Source: Prosthecobacter dejongeii
Lineage (GTDB): Bacteria; Verrucomicrobiota; Verrucomicrobiia; Verrucomicrobiales; Verrucomicrobiaceae
Assembly (NCBI RefSeq): GCF_014203045.1
Contig: NZ_JACHIF010000006.1
Span: forward strand, 248,001 to 312,000
Direction: 5' to 3'
Length of the DNA: 64,000 nt
The notes below the pieces were generated by a model, which saw only the letters and a list, made by a program, of their open reading frames with translations, was not told the DNA's origin and made no database searches. This document shows, piece by piece, positions 24,523-34,371 of this stretch; the first letter of the stretch is position 1; every line of letters begins with the position of its first letter. The position numbers and the translations under genes were made by a program.

Positions 24523-25434
24523 TTAAGGGCGACCAAGCGGTGGAGAGACGGCTAGGCTGCGCCAAGTCGCACCTTTGACCCAGCCGCCGTTTCTTTGGAT
24601 GACGCCTTTGAGAGTGGTGGGAATGGTTTTACCCAAATATACATCAGCCCTAGTGAGGTGGAGGACGAGGCTGCCATTGGGGCGGAGGTCCTGCGGCTGA
24701 GGTTCGTCGCTGTTGATCCAGCCATCTTCGGTGAAGAAGAGGACTTTTTCATCGGCGGCAAACGGTCGTGCCTCAGGGCCAGGAGTGAGAGTGAGGGTGA
24801 CTTTCAGACCTTCTTCAGTGGCTTGGGTGACCCAGGCGTTGCTAGGCTGCGGATAGGTGGCGCGTTCTTTTTCAAAGAAGGGCTGCCACTGGGCATGCGC
24901 GTGGCTTTCCGCTGCCACGGGCATCTTGAGTTGGATGTCCATGTGGCCAGGGTGGCAGGTATTGCCACAGCACATCCAGGTAGCTTTGCCTTTGAGGGGG
25001 ATGGTTTGCCCAGGCTTCAGGTCCATAGGTGGGGTGATCTGTGTCTGCAGCAGCACATCGCGCTCATAACCCTGCGCTTTGATGCGAAACATGAGCACAC
25101 TTTCGGGCTCGGGGTATTCCAGCTCTCCGGCAGTAAAACCTGGGGGCAGTTCCCAGGCGATGCTGGTGGGCACGCCGACGATCCCCGGCTGCCGCCAGTA
25201 AGTGTGCCAGCCGGGCTGGTGCTGGATGAACAAACCCACCCGGAAGGGCTGGCCGGGGACGATGGCGGTGGTCTCTGGCACGATTTGCAGGGTGAGCCCC
25301 GTCTGCGCTCCTGCAAAAAGCGTCATGACCCACAGGCATGCCCCGAACACAAGCATCCCCGCGTGCAGCCCCAGGCGACTGGACACTGAAGACTGAAAGC
25401 TGAAAACTTTTTCCCGAACGGTCATGAAGATCAC
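24523..25434 (-). CDS. Stand-alone DsbD N-terminal (thiol:disulfide interchange) domain protein
   Basis: Resembles only the periplasmic alpha domain of DsbD: an immunoglobulin-like fold (LTLQIVPETTAIVPGQPFRV, HQPGWHTYWRQPGIVGVPT) and the paired cysteines in KATWMCCGNTCHPG near residue 155, which in DsbD pass electrons to periplasmic partners. The eight-helix membrane domain and the C-terminal thioredoxin domain of full DsbD are missing, so it needs a separate electron donor or does something else. The start is uncertain. ATG 25434 lies three bases after the asnS stop, but its frame crosses a heptanucleotide repeat. ATG 25356 (MLVFGACLWVMTLFAGAQ) gives a normal signal peptide and may be the true start. 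Confidence 0.72.
   Translation of the reverse strand: MIFMTVREKVFSFQSSVSSRLGLHAGMLVFGACLWVMTLFAGAQTGLTLQIVPETTAIVPGQPFRVGLFIQHQPGWHTYWRQPGIVGVPTSIAWELPPGFTAGELEYPEPESVLMFRIKAQGYERDVLLQTQITPPMDLKPGQTIPLKGKATWMCCGNTCHPGHMDIQLKMPVAAESHAHAQWQPFFEKERATYPQPSNAWVTQATEEGLKVTLTLTPGPEARPFAADEKVLFFTEDGWINSDEPQPQDLRPNGSLVLHLTRADVYLGKTIPTTLKGVIQRNGGWVKGATWRSLAVSPPLGRP
25385..25405 (-). repeat. Heptanucleotide tandem repeat (TTCAGT-type), three units
   Basis: Read on the minus strand the units are TTTCAGC, TTTCAGT and CTTCAGT. The same heptamer family occurs at 61394-61414. Here it falls between the asnS stop and the likely signal peptide of the DsbD-like gene. Confidence 0.6.
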
Positions 25435-25437
25435 AGA

Positions 25438-26799
<1,362 letters not shown>

Positions 26800-26906
26800 G
26801 GCCGCATCTATGGATGCGGGAAATGCAGCGGGCAAATGGGATGACGAGGTGAAGAGCTGCGCGGTGATGAGGCGGAGAAAGAAAGTCCTCCTGGTGGGCG
26901 TTCAAT

Positions 26907-26922
26907 CACTGTTCCAACAGTG
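26907..26922 (+). promoter_or_regulatory. Palindromic operator candidate before the GntR gene
   Basis: CACTGTT and AACAGTG form a perfect 7-bp inverted repeat around CC, 20 bases before the GntR ATG. GTTCAA repeats flank it on both sides (from 26900 and 26922). The position suits autoregulation by the adjacent GntR protein; it could also affect asnS, which diverges. Confidence 0.5.
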
Positions 26923-26942
26923 TTCAAAACATCCTAGACTCC

Positions 26943-27596
26943 ATGATGACTGACGTGCAGCCGCCTTCATCCTTTCTCACCAAATCCCGGCAGACCTTTC
27001 TGGAACTGCGGTCACAGATTCTCGATGGGCGCATTCCTCCGGGGACTCGGCTGACATTGCGGCCTGTGGCCAAACAACTGGGAGTGGGCATGAATGTGGT
27101 GGGGGAAGCCCTGCGGGCACTGGAGCATGAGGGGCTGGTGGAAGTAGAACCGAGAGTAGGGGCACGAGTGCGAAGCCGCGACCTGGCTGCCATCCGGGCA
27201 GAGTTCATCCTGCGGCTGGCCCTGGAGTGTGAAGCTGCGCGCCAATGCGCTGCACGTTTGGAAATCGGCAGTCTGCGAGCCTTGGAAAAATTGGCCAAAC
27301 GAGTGGATGCCCTGGTGGCCGAAGGGGGAGATCTGGAATCTGCCCGGCAGGCCGATATTGATTTTCATTTGGCCGTGGCCCGTCTGTCTGAAGTGCCGAC
27401 TCTGGAGGCTGCCCTTGCGCCTCTGCTTCCGCGGCTCGTCGTCCTGGACCAGGCCGTGAATCCTGCCTTGGAATTTCCAGCGGCTTCCCATGAGCGCCTC
27501 GTCCAGGCCATGCAGAAAAGCGAAGATGCTGCCGCTGAAGCCATGCGCGAACACATCCTCGATGCCATGCACTGGGCCCTGGGGGCTGGGTTCTGA
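26943..27596 (+). CDS. GntR-family (FadR/FCD subfamily) transcriptional regulator
   Basis: The N-terminal winged helix (about residues 10-75) reads LRSQILDGRIPPGTRLTLRP, then VAKQLGVGMNVVGEALRALE with the recognition helix, then HEGLVEVEPRVGARVRS. The C-terminal all-helical FCD ligand domain (about 80-217) contains FHLAVARLSEVPTLEAAL and the closing AMREHILDA, where His residues usually bind metal and a carboxylate ligand. FCD regulators generally control sugar-acid or organic-acid use. It heads an operon with the Dabb gene (start 30 bases after this stop) and the large ceramidase/cytochrome fusion, so these are the likely targets. ATG 26946 is an equivalent start. Confidence 0.9.
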   Translation: MMTDVQPPSSFLTKSRQTFLELRSQILDGRIPPGTRLTLRPVAKQLGVGMNVVGEALRALEHEGLVEVEPRVGARVRSRDLAAIRAEFILRLALECEAARQCAARLEIGSLRALEKLAKRVDALVAEGGDLESARQADIDFHLAVARLSEVPTLEAALAPLLPRLVVLDQAVNPALEFPAASHERLVQAMQKSEDAAAEAMREHILDAMHWALGAGF

Positions 27597-27625
27597 TGCG
27601 TCGCCCTTTTAGCCTAACAATCTCT

Positions 27626-27934
27626 ATGATCGAACACACCGTTACCTTTCGCCTGAAGCATGAGCCTGGTTCCGCCGAGGAGCAGGACTTTCTCATGGCC
27701 GCCGCCACTCTGGCCTATCTTCCAGGCGTGCTGGACTTTGGAATCCGCCGCCAAACAAGCGCGAAGAATCCGCACACATTTGGCATCACCATGCGGTTTG
27801 AGACTCAGGCTGCTTATGACATTTACACAAATCATCCCGATCACGTGGCCTTTGTGCAGGAACGTTGGTTGGCGGAGGTGGCTGATTTCATGGAGGCCGA
27901 TTTTGAAGCTCTGCCGGGAGGTCTTCTGTCATGA
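27626..27934 (+). CDS. Dabb-domain (stress-responsive alpha/beta barrel) small protein
   Basis: A 102-residue ferredoxin-like alpha/beta protein. The opening MIEHTVTFRLKHEPGS, the middle LPGVLDFGIRRQTSAKNPHT and the DIYTNHPDHVAFVQERW segment with the conserved His are typical of Dabb proteins, which dimerise into a barrel. Relatives include polyketide cyclases and small stress proteins, so the role is open. I use ATG 27626; an upstream ATG at 27596 overlaps the GntR stop and adds ten unlikely residues. Its stop overlaps the start of the next gene (ATGA at 27931-27934), so the two are translationally coupled. Confidence 0.85.
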   Translation: MIEHTVTFRLKHEPGSAEEQDFLMAAATLAYLPGVLDFGIRRQTSAKNPHTFGITMRFETQAAYDIYTNHPDHVAFVQERWLAEVADFMEADFEALPGGLLS

Positions 27935-30900
27935 AATTTGTCCTGCTCCTGCTGGGGCTTTTGGGCACAGCATTTTCCGCACAGGCCGAAACACTGCACG
28001 CAGGCGCAGCGACGGTGGACATCTCGCCGCAAAAGCTGCCCGCTATCCGCAACGGGGGATTTCTCCAGGCCCTCTGGAAGCGAGTGGACGATCCTCTGCA
28101 TGCACGTGCCCTGGTACTGAAGTCAGGCTCGGAAACGGTTGTGATCTGCGTGGTGGATTCCTGCATGCTGCCCACGGATGTGTGCAACGACATCAAGACC
28201 CTGGTGACCCAGCAGACGGGCATCGCCAAGAACCGCATCCTGATTTCCTCCACGCATACACACTCGGCCCCTGGCACCATGGCGATGTGCCTGGGCACGC
28301 GCAAGGATGCGGCCTACACGGCCCAAATGATCCCGCAGGTGGCGGCGGCGATCACAAACGCTCATGCACGCCTTCGCCCCGCCAAGGCGGGATGGGGGGC
28401 GGTGGATGCCCATGATTACACCCACTGTCGCCGCTGGATTCGCCGCTCGGACAAAGTCGGGGCTGATCCTTTTGGGGAGACCACGATTCGTGCGATGATG
28501 CACCCGGGTTATCTGAATCCCGATTCACTCGGGCCTTCTGGGCCGACAGATCCGCAGCTCTCGCTTCTCAGCGTCGTCGGACTGGAAGATGAGAAACCTA
28601 TCTGCGTCATGGCGAACTACTCCATGCACTACTTCGGCAGTGGCGATGGATTTTCAGCGGACTACTTTGGCGAGGTGGCGCGGGCTCTTGAAAAAGGGCT
28701 GGGTGGTGACGTGGTGGGAATTGTCTCCCAAGGCACCAGCGGCGACCAGCACTGGATGGATTACAGCGAGGCGAAACGCGAAGGCTACACGCGCCAGCAG
28801 TATTCGGAAGCGTTAGCGGCTATCGGGCTAGCGGCCTGGAAAGACATTCGACATCGGGCGGATGTGCCTTTGAGGATGGCTGAAACTCTTCTGCCACTGG
28901 GGCGTCGGTTGCCCTCTGCTCAGCGGCTGGCATGGGCGCGTCCGCTGAATGAAAAACGTGGTGATGCTCCGCCGAAAAACCAACCAGAAGTGTATGCGGA
29001 GCAGGCAGAGTGGATTCATGAAAATCCCAAAACAGAGCTGGTGCTGCAAGCGGTGCAAATCGGCGATCTGGGTATCGCGGCCATGCCTAACGAAGTGTAT
29101 GGAATCACTGGGCTGAAGATCAAAGCCCAGAGCCCGCTTGCCGCTACGTTTAATATTGAACTGGCGAATGGAGCTGAGGGCTACATTCCACCGCCAGAGC
29201 AACATCGGCTAGGCGGCTACACCACCTGGCCTGCCCGCACCGCAGGTCTGGAAGAAACGGCAGAACCGAAGATCGTCGAGGCGGTCCTCGGTCTATTGGA
29301 AAAGGTATCCGGCAAACAGCGGCGACCTTTGGCAGATGCGGCCAGCCCCTATAGCCAGGCTATAATGAAGGATAGTCCCGTGGGCTACTGGAGGCTGAAT
29401 GATCTGAGTGGTCCGCAACTGCGTGAGGCCACGGGCCAGAGCCAGGGAGAATGGGAACACGGCGTCGCCTATGGCCTGCCTGGCGTGCAGCGGGTGGGAG
29501 GGGCGATCTCAGCCGAGCCTGAAAAACCTTCGCCATTCTCTGGCCCAGAGATCAACCGTGCCGTGCATGTGGCTGGCAGCCGATTCCGTGTGGAGAAAGC
29601 TGAAATCGGCCATCGTTACAGCGCGGAGTTTTGGTTCTGGAACGCATTGCCGTACGATCTTCGTCCTGTGACAGGTTACCTATTTTCGCGGGGGCAGGAT
29701 GGGGATAAACAAGCTTTGGGTGAGCACCTAGGAATTGGCGGGACGAGCCCAGACGTCAGTCCTGGAAAGCTGTTTTTCTACACGGGCAACGGAATTGGGA
29801 AAGTGATCCAGGGTAAAACAAAACTCGCACGGCTGGACTGGCATCATGTGGTGATCAGCCGGGATGAAAAGAAGCTGGTGGTTTATTTGGATGGTCAGGT
29901 CGAGATGGAAGCCGAGGTGGACTGGACTTTGCCAGATGGAGCGAAGCCATGGTTCCTGGGCGGACGCTGTGACCAGTTTGCCGGTTTTGAAGGCAAGATG
30001 GATGAGGTGGCCATTTACTCTGCGCCTCTGGATGCCACGCGGGTTCGCGCTCACTTTCAGGCGGCAGAGCGCACGGCTCCTATGCGGCTACTGAAGAAAC
30101 CAGACTCCGAACCGCAGTCACCCCAAAAAAGCCTGCAAAGCCTACATCTGCCCACGGGCTTTGAAGCGAGCATCGTGGCGGCTGAGCCACTGGTGCTGGA
30201 CCCGGTGGCTTTCGATTGGGATGCTCAGGGCAGGCTTTGGGTGGTGGAGATGGCAGACTATCCGTTAGGCCTGGATGATAAAGGGGCTGCCGGGGGGCGG
30301 GTGCGTATCCTCACAGACAGCAATGCCGATGGGACTTATGACCAAAGTACACTCTTTGCTGAAGGGCTGAATTTCCCGAATGGGATCATCACTTGGCGCC
30401 GGGGCTGCATTGTCACCGCTGCTCCAGACATCCTCTACCTGGAAGACACGAATGGCGACGGCAAGTCTGACAAGAAGGAAGTGCTCTATACAGGATTGAG
30501 TGAAGGCAACCAACAACTGCGGGCCAATGGGCTGCGCTGGGGGCTGGACAACTGGATCTATGTGGCGGCAGGGGGACACCACGGCAAGCACGGGGCCGAT
30601 ACGCGCCTGCTTTCAAAACGCACAGGTGTGGACACCCTGATCGGTAGTCGAGACTTCCGCATCCGACCCGATACGGGCGAGATCGAAGCCCAGAGCGGCC
30701 CGACTCAATTTGGCCGCAATCGTGATGAATGGGGGCACTGGTTTGGCACTCAAAATTCGCATCCTCTCTGGCACTATGTGCTGCCGGATCACTACCTGAT
30801 GCGCAATCCGCATCTGGCTGCGCCGGAGGCGCGAGTGCAGTTGCCAGGTGGATCCAATCCACCGGTTTATCCCGCTAGCTCGCCTGAAAAACGTTACCAC

Positions 30901-32928
30901 AGTTTCCAGCAGGCAGGCCGTTACACCTCGGCCTGCGGTGGCATGATTTATGGGGACTCCTGGCTCTTCTCCAGTGGCCAAGCGCATGCTTTCATTGCGG
31001 AGCCGTTTCACAATCTGGTGCAGCATTTGGAACTGAAGGCGGAGGGCATCACTTTTTCTGCTCAACGTCCGGAAGCTGAGGGCCAACCCGATTTTTTCGC
31101 CAGTGAGGATCGCTGGTGTCGCCCGGTGATGATCCGCACAGGCCCGGATGGAGCGCTTTGGATCGCGGACATGTACCGTTACATGATTGAGCATCCGCAT
31201 TGGTTGCCCAAAGAGGGCAAAGAAGAATTGCTGCCGCACTATCGGTTAGGGGATGACATGGGGCGTATCTATCGTGTCACTCGTCAGAGCGCGGAAAAGA
31301 AGGTGGTTCTTGATCTCTCCCAGCTCGATACAAAGGGGCTGGTACACGTGCTAGAATCTTCAAATGCGTGGCTGCGGGACAAGGCACAGCAGATGCTTCT
31401 GTGGAAAGGTGGCGCTGAGGCGGTGCCTGGCTTAAAAAACATGGCGGCCCAAGCGAAGTTGCCTCAATCTCGGTTGCAAGCTCTGTGCGTGCTGGATGGG
31501 CTGCAGGCCCTGACAGCAGAGGAGTTGATGATGGCTCTCAAGGATCAGAATCCAGGGGTGCGAGAGAATGCCCTACGCCTGGCAGAAAAGTTCCCCATGG
31601 AGGCGATGGCGGAGGCGGTAATTCAACTCGTGGAGGACGAAGATGCGAAGGTGAAGTTGCAGCTCGCTTTCAGTCTCGGCCAATGGCCTCAGGTCAAAGC
31701 TGGGCAAGCCCTGGCGCAGCTTTTTCGTGCTCATGAGCAGGATACGATGATGGTCACCGCTTGTCTCAGTTCTGCTTTGCCTCATCTCACCGAGATGTCA
31801 CGCACGGCGACTCTGACCTCTCTGGAGACCCTGGTGCAAATGGCCCTGGCTGTGGGAAATCGGGAGGCGTTGGCCGAGCTCATTAAACCGGCGCTGAAGG
31901 TCGCTGGTGGTGCTGAAACCTGGGATTGGTTAGGCTGTTTTCTCGATGGACTGAGCCGTCAAAAAACAAAAATGGCGGAGCTTCAGAAGAAACTACCGGA
32001 AGATGAATTGGCTTCGCTCTTGGCTCAAACGGACTCCGTTTTTCAGAAGGCGACTGAGAGTCTGTCATCGGGTAAGTCTGATCCGGCGGTGCAAATGGCG
32101 GCGGCGGAGTTGCTAACGCGGCGAGAGCTCAGCCGCGAATTGGCCATCGGCTATCTCCTCTCGAAACTGCAAGCTGGGAAGGATGCGCGGGAATGGCAGA
32201 AAGCCTTGAAGGTGCTCGTCAATGTGGGGGATGCACGTTTTACCGAAGTGCTGCAGGAAACATGGCCTAGCCTGCTACCGTCAGGACGTGAGCAGGCACT
32301 GGATGCCCTGATGTCTCGCAATGACTGGACGGGGCAGTTGCTGGCCTGGATGGGGGAGGGAAAGTTGTCCCTGCGTGAGGTGGATGCCGGGCGGCGTTTG
32401 CGCCTGCTGAATCATCCGAATGCAGAACTGAAACAGAAGGCGGGGAAGCTTTTCAGTGTCGTGGGATCGCCGACGCGAACCAAAGTTGTGGAACAGTTCC
32501 GGCCTGCCTTGGCCATGAAGATGGACCCGCAGCGTGGTAAAAAAGTGTATCAGCGGACCTGCGCAGCCTGTCATGTCTTTGGTAAAGAAGGGCGCTCCAT
32601 CGGGCCGGATTTGAGAACGGTCTCGGACCATCCTGCGGAGAAGATTCTGACCAATATTCTGGATCCCAACCTGGACATCCAGCCGGGATTTCACGCCTAC
32701 AGTTGCACGCTGGGAAGTGGCGAGCAGATCTTTGGTCTCATCGCTTCTGAAAGCGCCGCCAGCGTCACCTTCAAGCTGCCTGATGGAAGTTCACGGGCTG
32801 TTTTGCGCAAAGACATTGGCAGCCTGAAAAGCCTGGGCGTTTCCCTGATGCCTGAGGGGCTGGAGGCCGCTCTGACGCCGCAGGATCTTGCTGATTTGAT
32901 TGGGTATTTAAAAGCGGGTCAACATTAG
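27931..32928 (+). CDS. Four-part exported fusion: ceramidase-like + LamG + PVC-type dehydrogenase propeller/HEAT + cytochrome c
   Basis: Signal peptide FVLLLLGLLGTAFSAQA. Residues 20-460 resemble neutral/alkaline ceramidase-like proteins (LHAGAATVDISPQ, RILISSTHTHSAPG with the metal-binding HTH, MANYSMHYFG, VSQGTSGDQHW). Residues 480-715 are a LamG-type domain (WHHVVISRDEKKLVVYLDGQ). Residues 735-1130 are the propeller of PVC-type membrane-bound dehydrogenases (GFEASIVAAEPLVLDPVAFD, GRLWVVEMADYP). Residues 1130-1500 are HEAT-like helices. The C-terminus is a cytochrome c domain with heme site CAACH (Cys at 1544). At 1,665 residues it is far longer than either parent family. The open frame is intact. 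Its start overlaps the Dabb stop and its stop overlaps the convergent DUF1501 gene by four bases. Probable role: extracytoplasmic hydrolysis/oxidation of an amide- or sugar-bearing substrate, by inference. Confidence 0.85.
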   Translation: MKFVLLLLGLLGTAFSAQAETLHAGAATVDISPQKLPAIRNGGFLQALWKRVDDPLHARALVLKSGSETVVICVVDSCMLPTDVCNDIKTLVTQQTGIAKNRILISSTHTHSAPGTMAMCLGTRKDAAYTAQMIPQVAAAITNAHARLRPAKAGWGAVDAHDYTHCRRWIRRSDKVGADPFGETTIRAMMHPGYLNPDSLGPSGPTDPQLSLLSVVGLEDEKPICVMANYSMHYFGSGDGFSADYFGEVARALEKGLGGDVVGIVSQGTSGDQHWMDYSEAKREGYTRQQYSEALAAIGLAAWKDIRHRADVPLRMAETLLPLGRRLPSAQRLAWARPLNEKRGDAPPKNQPEVYAEQAEWIHENPKTELVLQAVQIGDLGIAAMPNEVYGITGLKIKAQSPLAATFNIELANGAEGYIPPPEQHRLGGYTTWPARTAGLEETAEPKIVEAVLGLLEKVSGKQRRPLADAASPYSQAIMKDSPVGYWRLNDLSGPQLREATGQSQGEWEHGVAYGLPGVQRVGGAISAEPEKPSPFSGPEINRAVHVAGSRFRVEKAEIGHRYSAEFWFWNALPYDLRPVTGYLFSRGQDGDKQALGEHLGIGGTSPDVSPGKLFFYTGNGIGKVIQGKTKLARLDWHHVVISRDEKKLVVYLDGQVEMEAEVDWTLPDGAKPWFLGGRCDQFAGFEGKMDEVAIYSAPLDATRVRAHFQAAERTAPMRLLKKPDSEPQSPQKSLQSLHLPTGFEASIVAAEPLVLDPVAFDWDAQGRLWVVEMADYPLGLDDKGAAGGRVRILTDSNADGTYDQSTLFAEGLNFPNGIITWRRGCIVTAAPDILYLEDTNGDGKSDKKEVLYTGLSEGNQQLRANGLRWGLDNWIYVAAGGHHGKHGADTRLLSKRTGVDTLIGSRDFRIRPDTGEIEAQSGPTQFGRNRDEWGHWFGTQNSHPLWHYVLPDHYLMRNPHLAAPEARVQLPGGSNPPVYPASSPEKRYHSFQQAGRYTSACGGMIYGDSWLFSSGQAHAFIAEPFHNLVQHLELKAEGITFSAQRPEAEGQPDFFASEDRWCRPVMIRTGPDGALWIADMYRYMIEHPHWLPKEGKEELLPHYRLGDDMGRIYRVTRQSAEKKVVLDLSQLDTKGLVHVLESSNAWLRDKAQQMLLWKGGAEAVPGLKNMAAQAKLPQSRLQALCVLDGLQALTAEELMMALKDQNPGVRENALRLAEKFPMEAMAEAVIQLVEDEDAKVKLQLAFSLGQWPQVKAGQALAQLFRAHEQDTMMVTACLSSALPHLTEMSRTATLTSLETLVQMALAVGNREALAELIKPALKVAGGAETWDWLGCFLDGLSRQKTKMAELQKKLPEDELASLLAQTDSVFQKATESLSSGKSDPAVQMAAAELLTRRELSRELAIGYLLSKLQAGKDAREWQKALKVLVNVGDARFTEVLQETWPSLLPSGREQALDALMSRNDWTGQLLAWMGEGKLSLREVDAGRRLRLLNHPNAELKQKAGKLFSVVGSPTRTKVVEQFRPALAMKMDPQRGKKVYQRTCAACHVFGKEGRSIGPDLRTVSDHPAEKILTNILDPNLDIQPGFHAYSCTLGSGEQIFGLIASESAASVTFKLPDGSSRAVLRKDIGSLKSLGVSLMPEGLEAALTPQDLADLIGYLKAGQH

Positions 32929-34352
32929 CCTGTGATGAGCTTGTTATTCGCGTGACCTTCGTTTTGGTCAATGCGCTCAGGGCGACCTTTGTGATGATAG
33001 ACGAGCTGGGTGTGGTCCACACCCAGCAGATGCAGGATGGTGGAGTGCAGATCATGCACGTGCATCTTGTCCTGGATGGCATAGAGGCCGAGTTCATCCG
33101 TAGCACCGATGGTCTGGCCGCCTTTGACGCCGCCGCCCGCCATCCACATGGTGAAGCCGCCCGGATTATGGTCGCGGCCACCTCCCTGCTCACTCATCGG
33201 AGTGCGACCGAATTCACCACCCCAGATGACGAGGGTTTCATCCAGCAGTCCGCGTTGTTTAAGGTCCGTGAGCAGGCCCGCGATAGGGCGGTCCACGGAG
33301 CGGCATAGCCGGCTGTGGTTCTCTTCCAACTTGCTGTGAGAATCCCACTTACTGCCGGCACCAGAATAAAGCTGCACAAAACGCACGCCGTTTTCGACGA
33401 GGCGACGGGCTAACAAACAGTTGCGTCCATAGACAGCGGTCTCAGGCTTGTCCATGCCGTAGAGGGCTTTGATGGAGGCGCTTTCCTTACTTAGATCCAC
33501 GGCCTCGGGAGCCTCGGCCTGCATTTTGTAAGCAAGTTCGTAAGAGCGGATGCGGGCATCCAGCTCGGTGTTGTCCGTGCGAGTGCGGTTATACTCTTGG
33601 TTAAACTTGGCTAGCAGATCCAGCTTCTCACGCTGCTGGGCGGAACTGTAGCCTTTGGGATTGTCCAGGTATTTGATCGGCACGCCATCAGAGCTGAACT
33701 CCACACCCTGATAAACGGCGGGCATGAAGCCGCTGCCCCAGTTGCGAACGCCATTGACCACGGTGCCTTCGCTGTCCTTGATGACGACAAAGGCAGGCAG
33801 ATTGCCGTTTTCGCTGCCGAGACCGTAATTTACCCAAGCCCCAAGGGATGGACGCCCGCCAAAGATGCTGCCGGTATTCATCTGGCAGACGCCGCCGGCG
33901 TGGTTGATGCCATCGGAGACACAAGAGTTGATGACGGCAAGGTCATCGGCATGTTCGGCCACGTTTTCAAACCAGTCTGAGATCAGCAGGCCACTCTGGC
34001 CATATCTCTTCCAAGTGCGTTTGGACTCCAGCAGTGGGGCACCGCTTTCACCCATGGCGAGCACAGGCTCTTTGAAGCTGGGTGGCAGCTTTTGACCGGT
34101 GAGTTTTTGAAGTAGGGGCTTGTGATCGAAAGTATCCAGGTGGCTAGGACCGCCTTCCATGAAGCAAAAGATGACGTTCTTTGCCTGGCCGATGCGCTGG
34201 GGCAACTGCTTCAGCACCGGATTGGCCGCACTCGCTGCACCGAGCACGGGCTCGCGCATCATGGCGGCGAGCGCCACTGAACCGAAACCACAGCCCGCCC
34301 GGCGGAGAAAGGCACGGCGGGAAGTGGGGATGTCATAGTTATGGCAGGGCAT
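32925..34352 (-). CDS. DUF1501 (sulfatase-like fold) exported protein
   Basis: Second DUF1501 protein of the window, here with a textbook twin-arginine signal (TSRRAFLRRAGCGFGSVAL). Family landmarks are VIFCFMEGGPSHLDTFDHKP, the middle GRNCLLARRLVENGVRFVQL, WDSHSKLEENH and VIWGGEFGRTPMSEQGGGRD followed by HNPGG. The retained His, Asp and Glu residues are those expected to bind metal in a sulfatase-like fold. Length 475. It is the last gene of the sigma-FecR-cytochrome operon, 19 bases after the cytochrome/DUF1553 gene. It differs from the 17669 copy in its GGPSHLDTFDHKP and EQGGGRDHNPGG segments, which mark the main DUF1501 subgroup. Confidence 0.92.
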   Translation of the reverse strand: MPCHNYDIPTSRRAFLRRAGCGFGSVALAAMMREPVLGAASAANPVLKQLPQRIGQAKNVIFCFMEGGPSHLDTFDHKPLLQKLTGQKLPPSFKEPVLAMGESGAPLLESKRTWKRYGQSGLLISDWFENVAEHADDLAVINSCVSDGINHAGGVCQMNTGSIFGGRPSLGAWVNYGLGSENGNLPAFVVIKDSEGTVVNGVRNWGSGFMPAVYQGVEFSSDGVPIKYLDNPKGYSSAQQREKLDLLAKFNQEYNRTRTDNTELDARIRSYELAYKMQAEAPEAVDLSKESASIKALYGMDKPETAVYGRNCLLARRLVENGVRFVQLYSGAGSKWDSHSKLEENHSRLCRSVDRPIAGLLTDLKQRGLLDETLVIWGGEFGRTPMSEQGGGRDHNPGGFTMWMAGGGVKGGQTIGATDELGLYAIQDKMHVHDLHSTILHLLGVDHTQLVYHHKGRPERIDQNEGHANNKLITG

Positions 34353-34371
34353 GGTAGGAAGGGGGCTAGGC

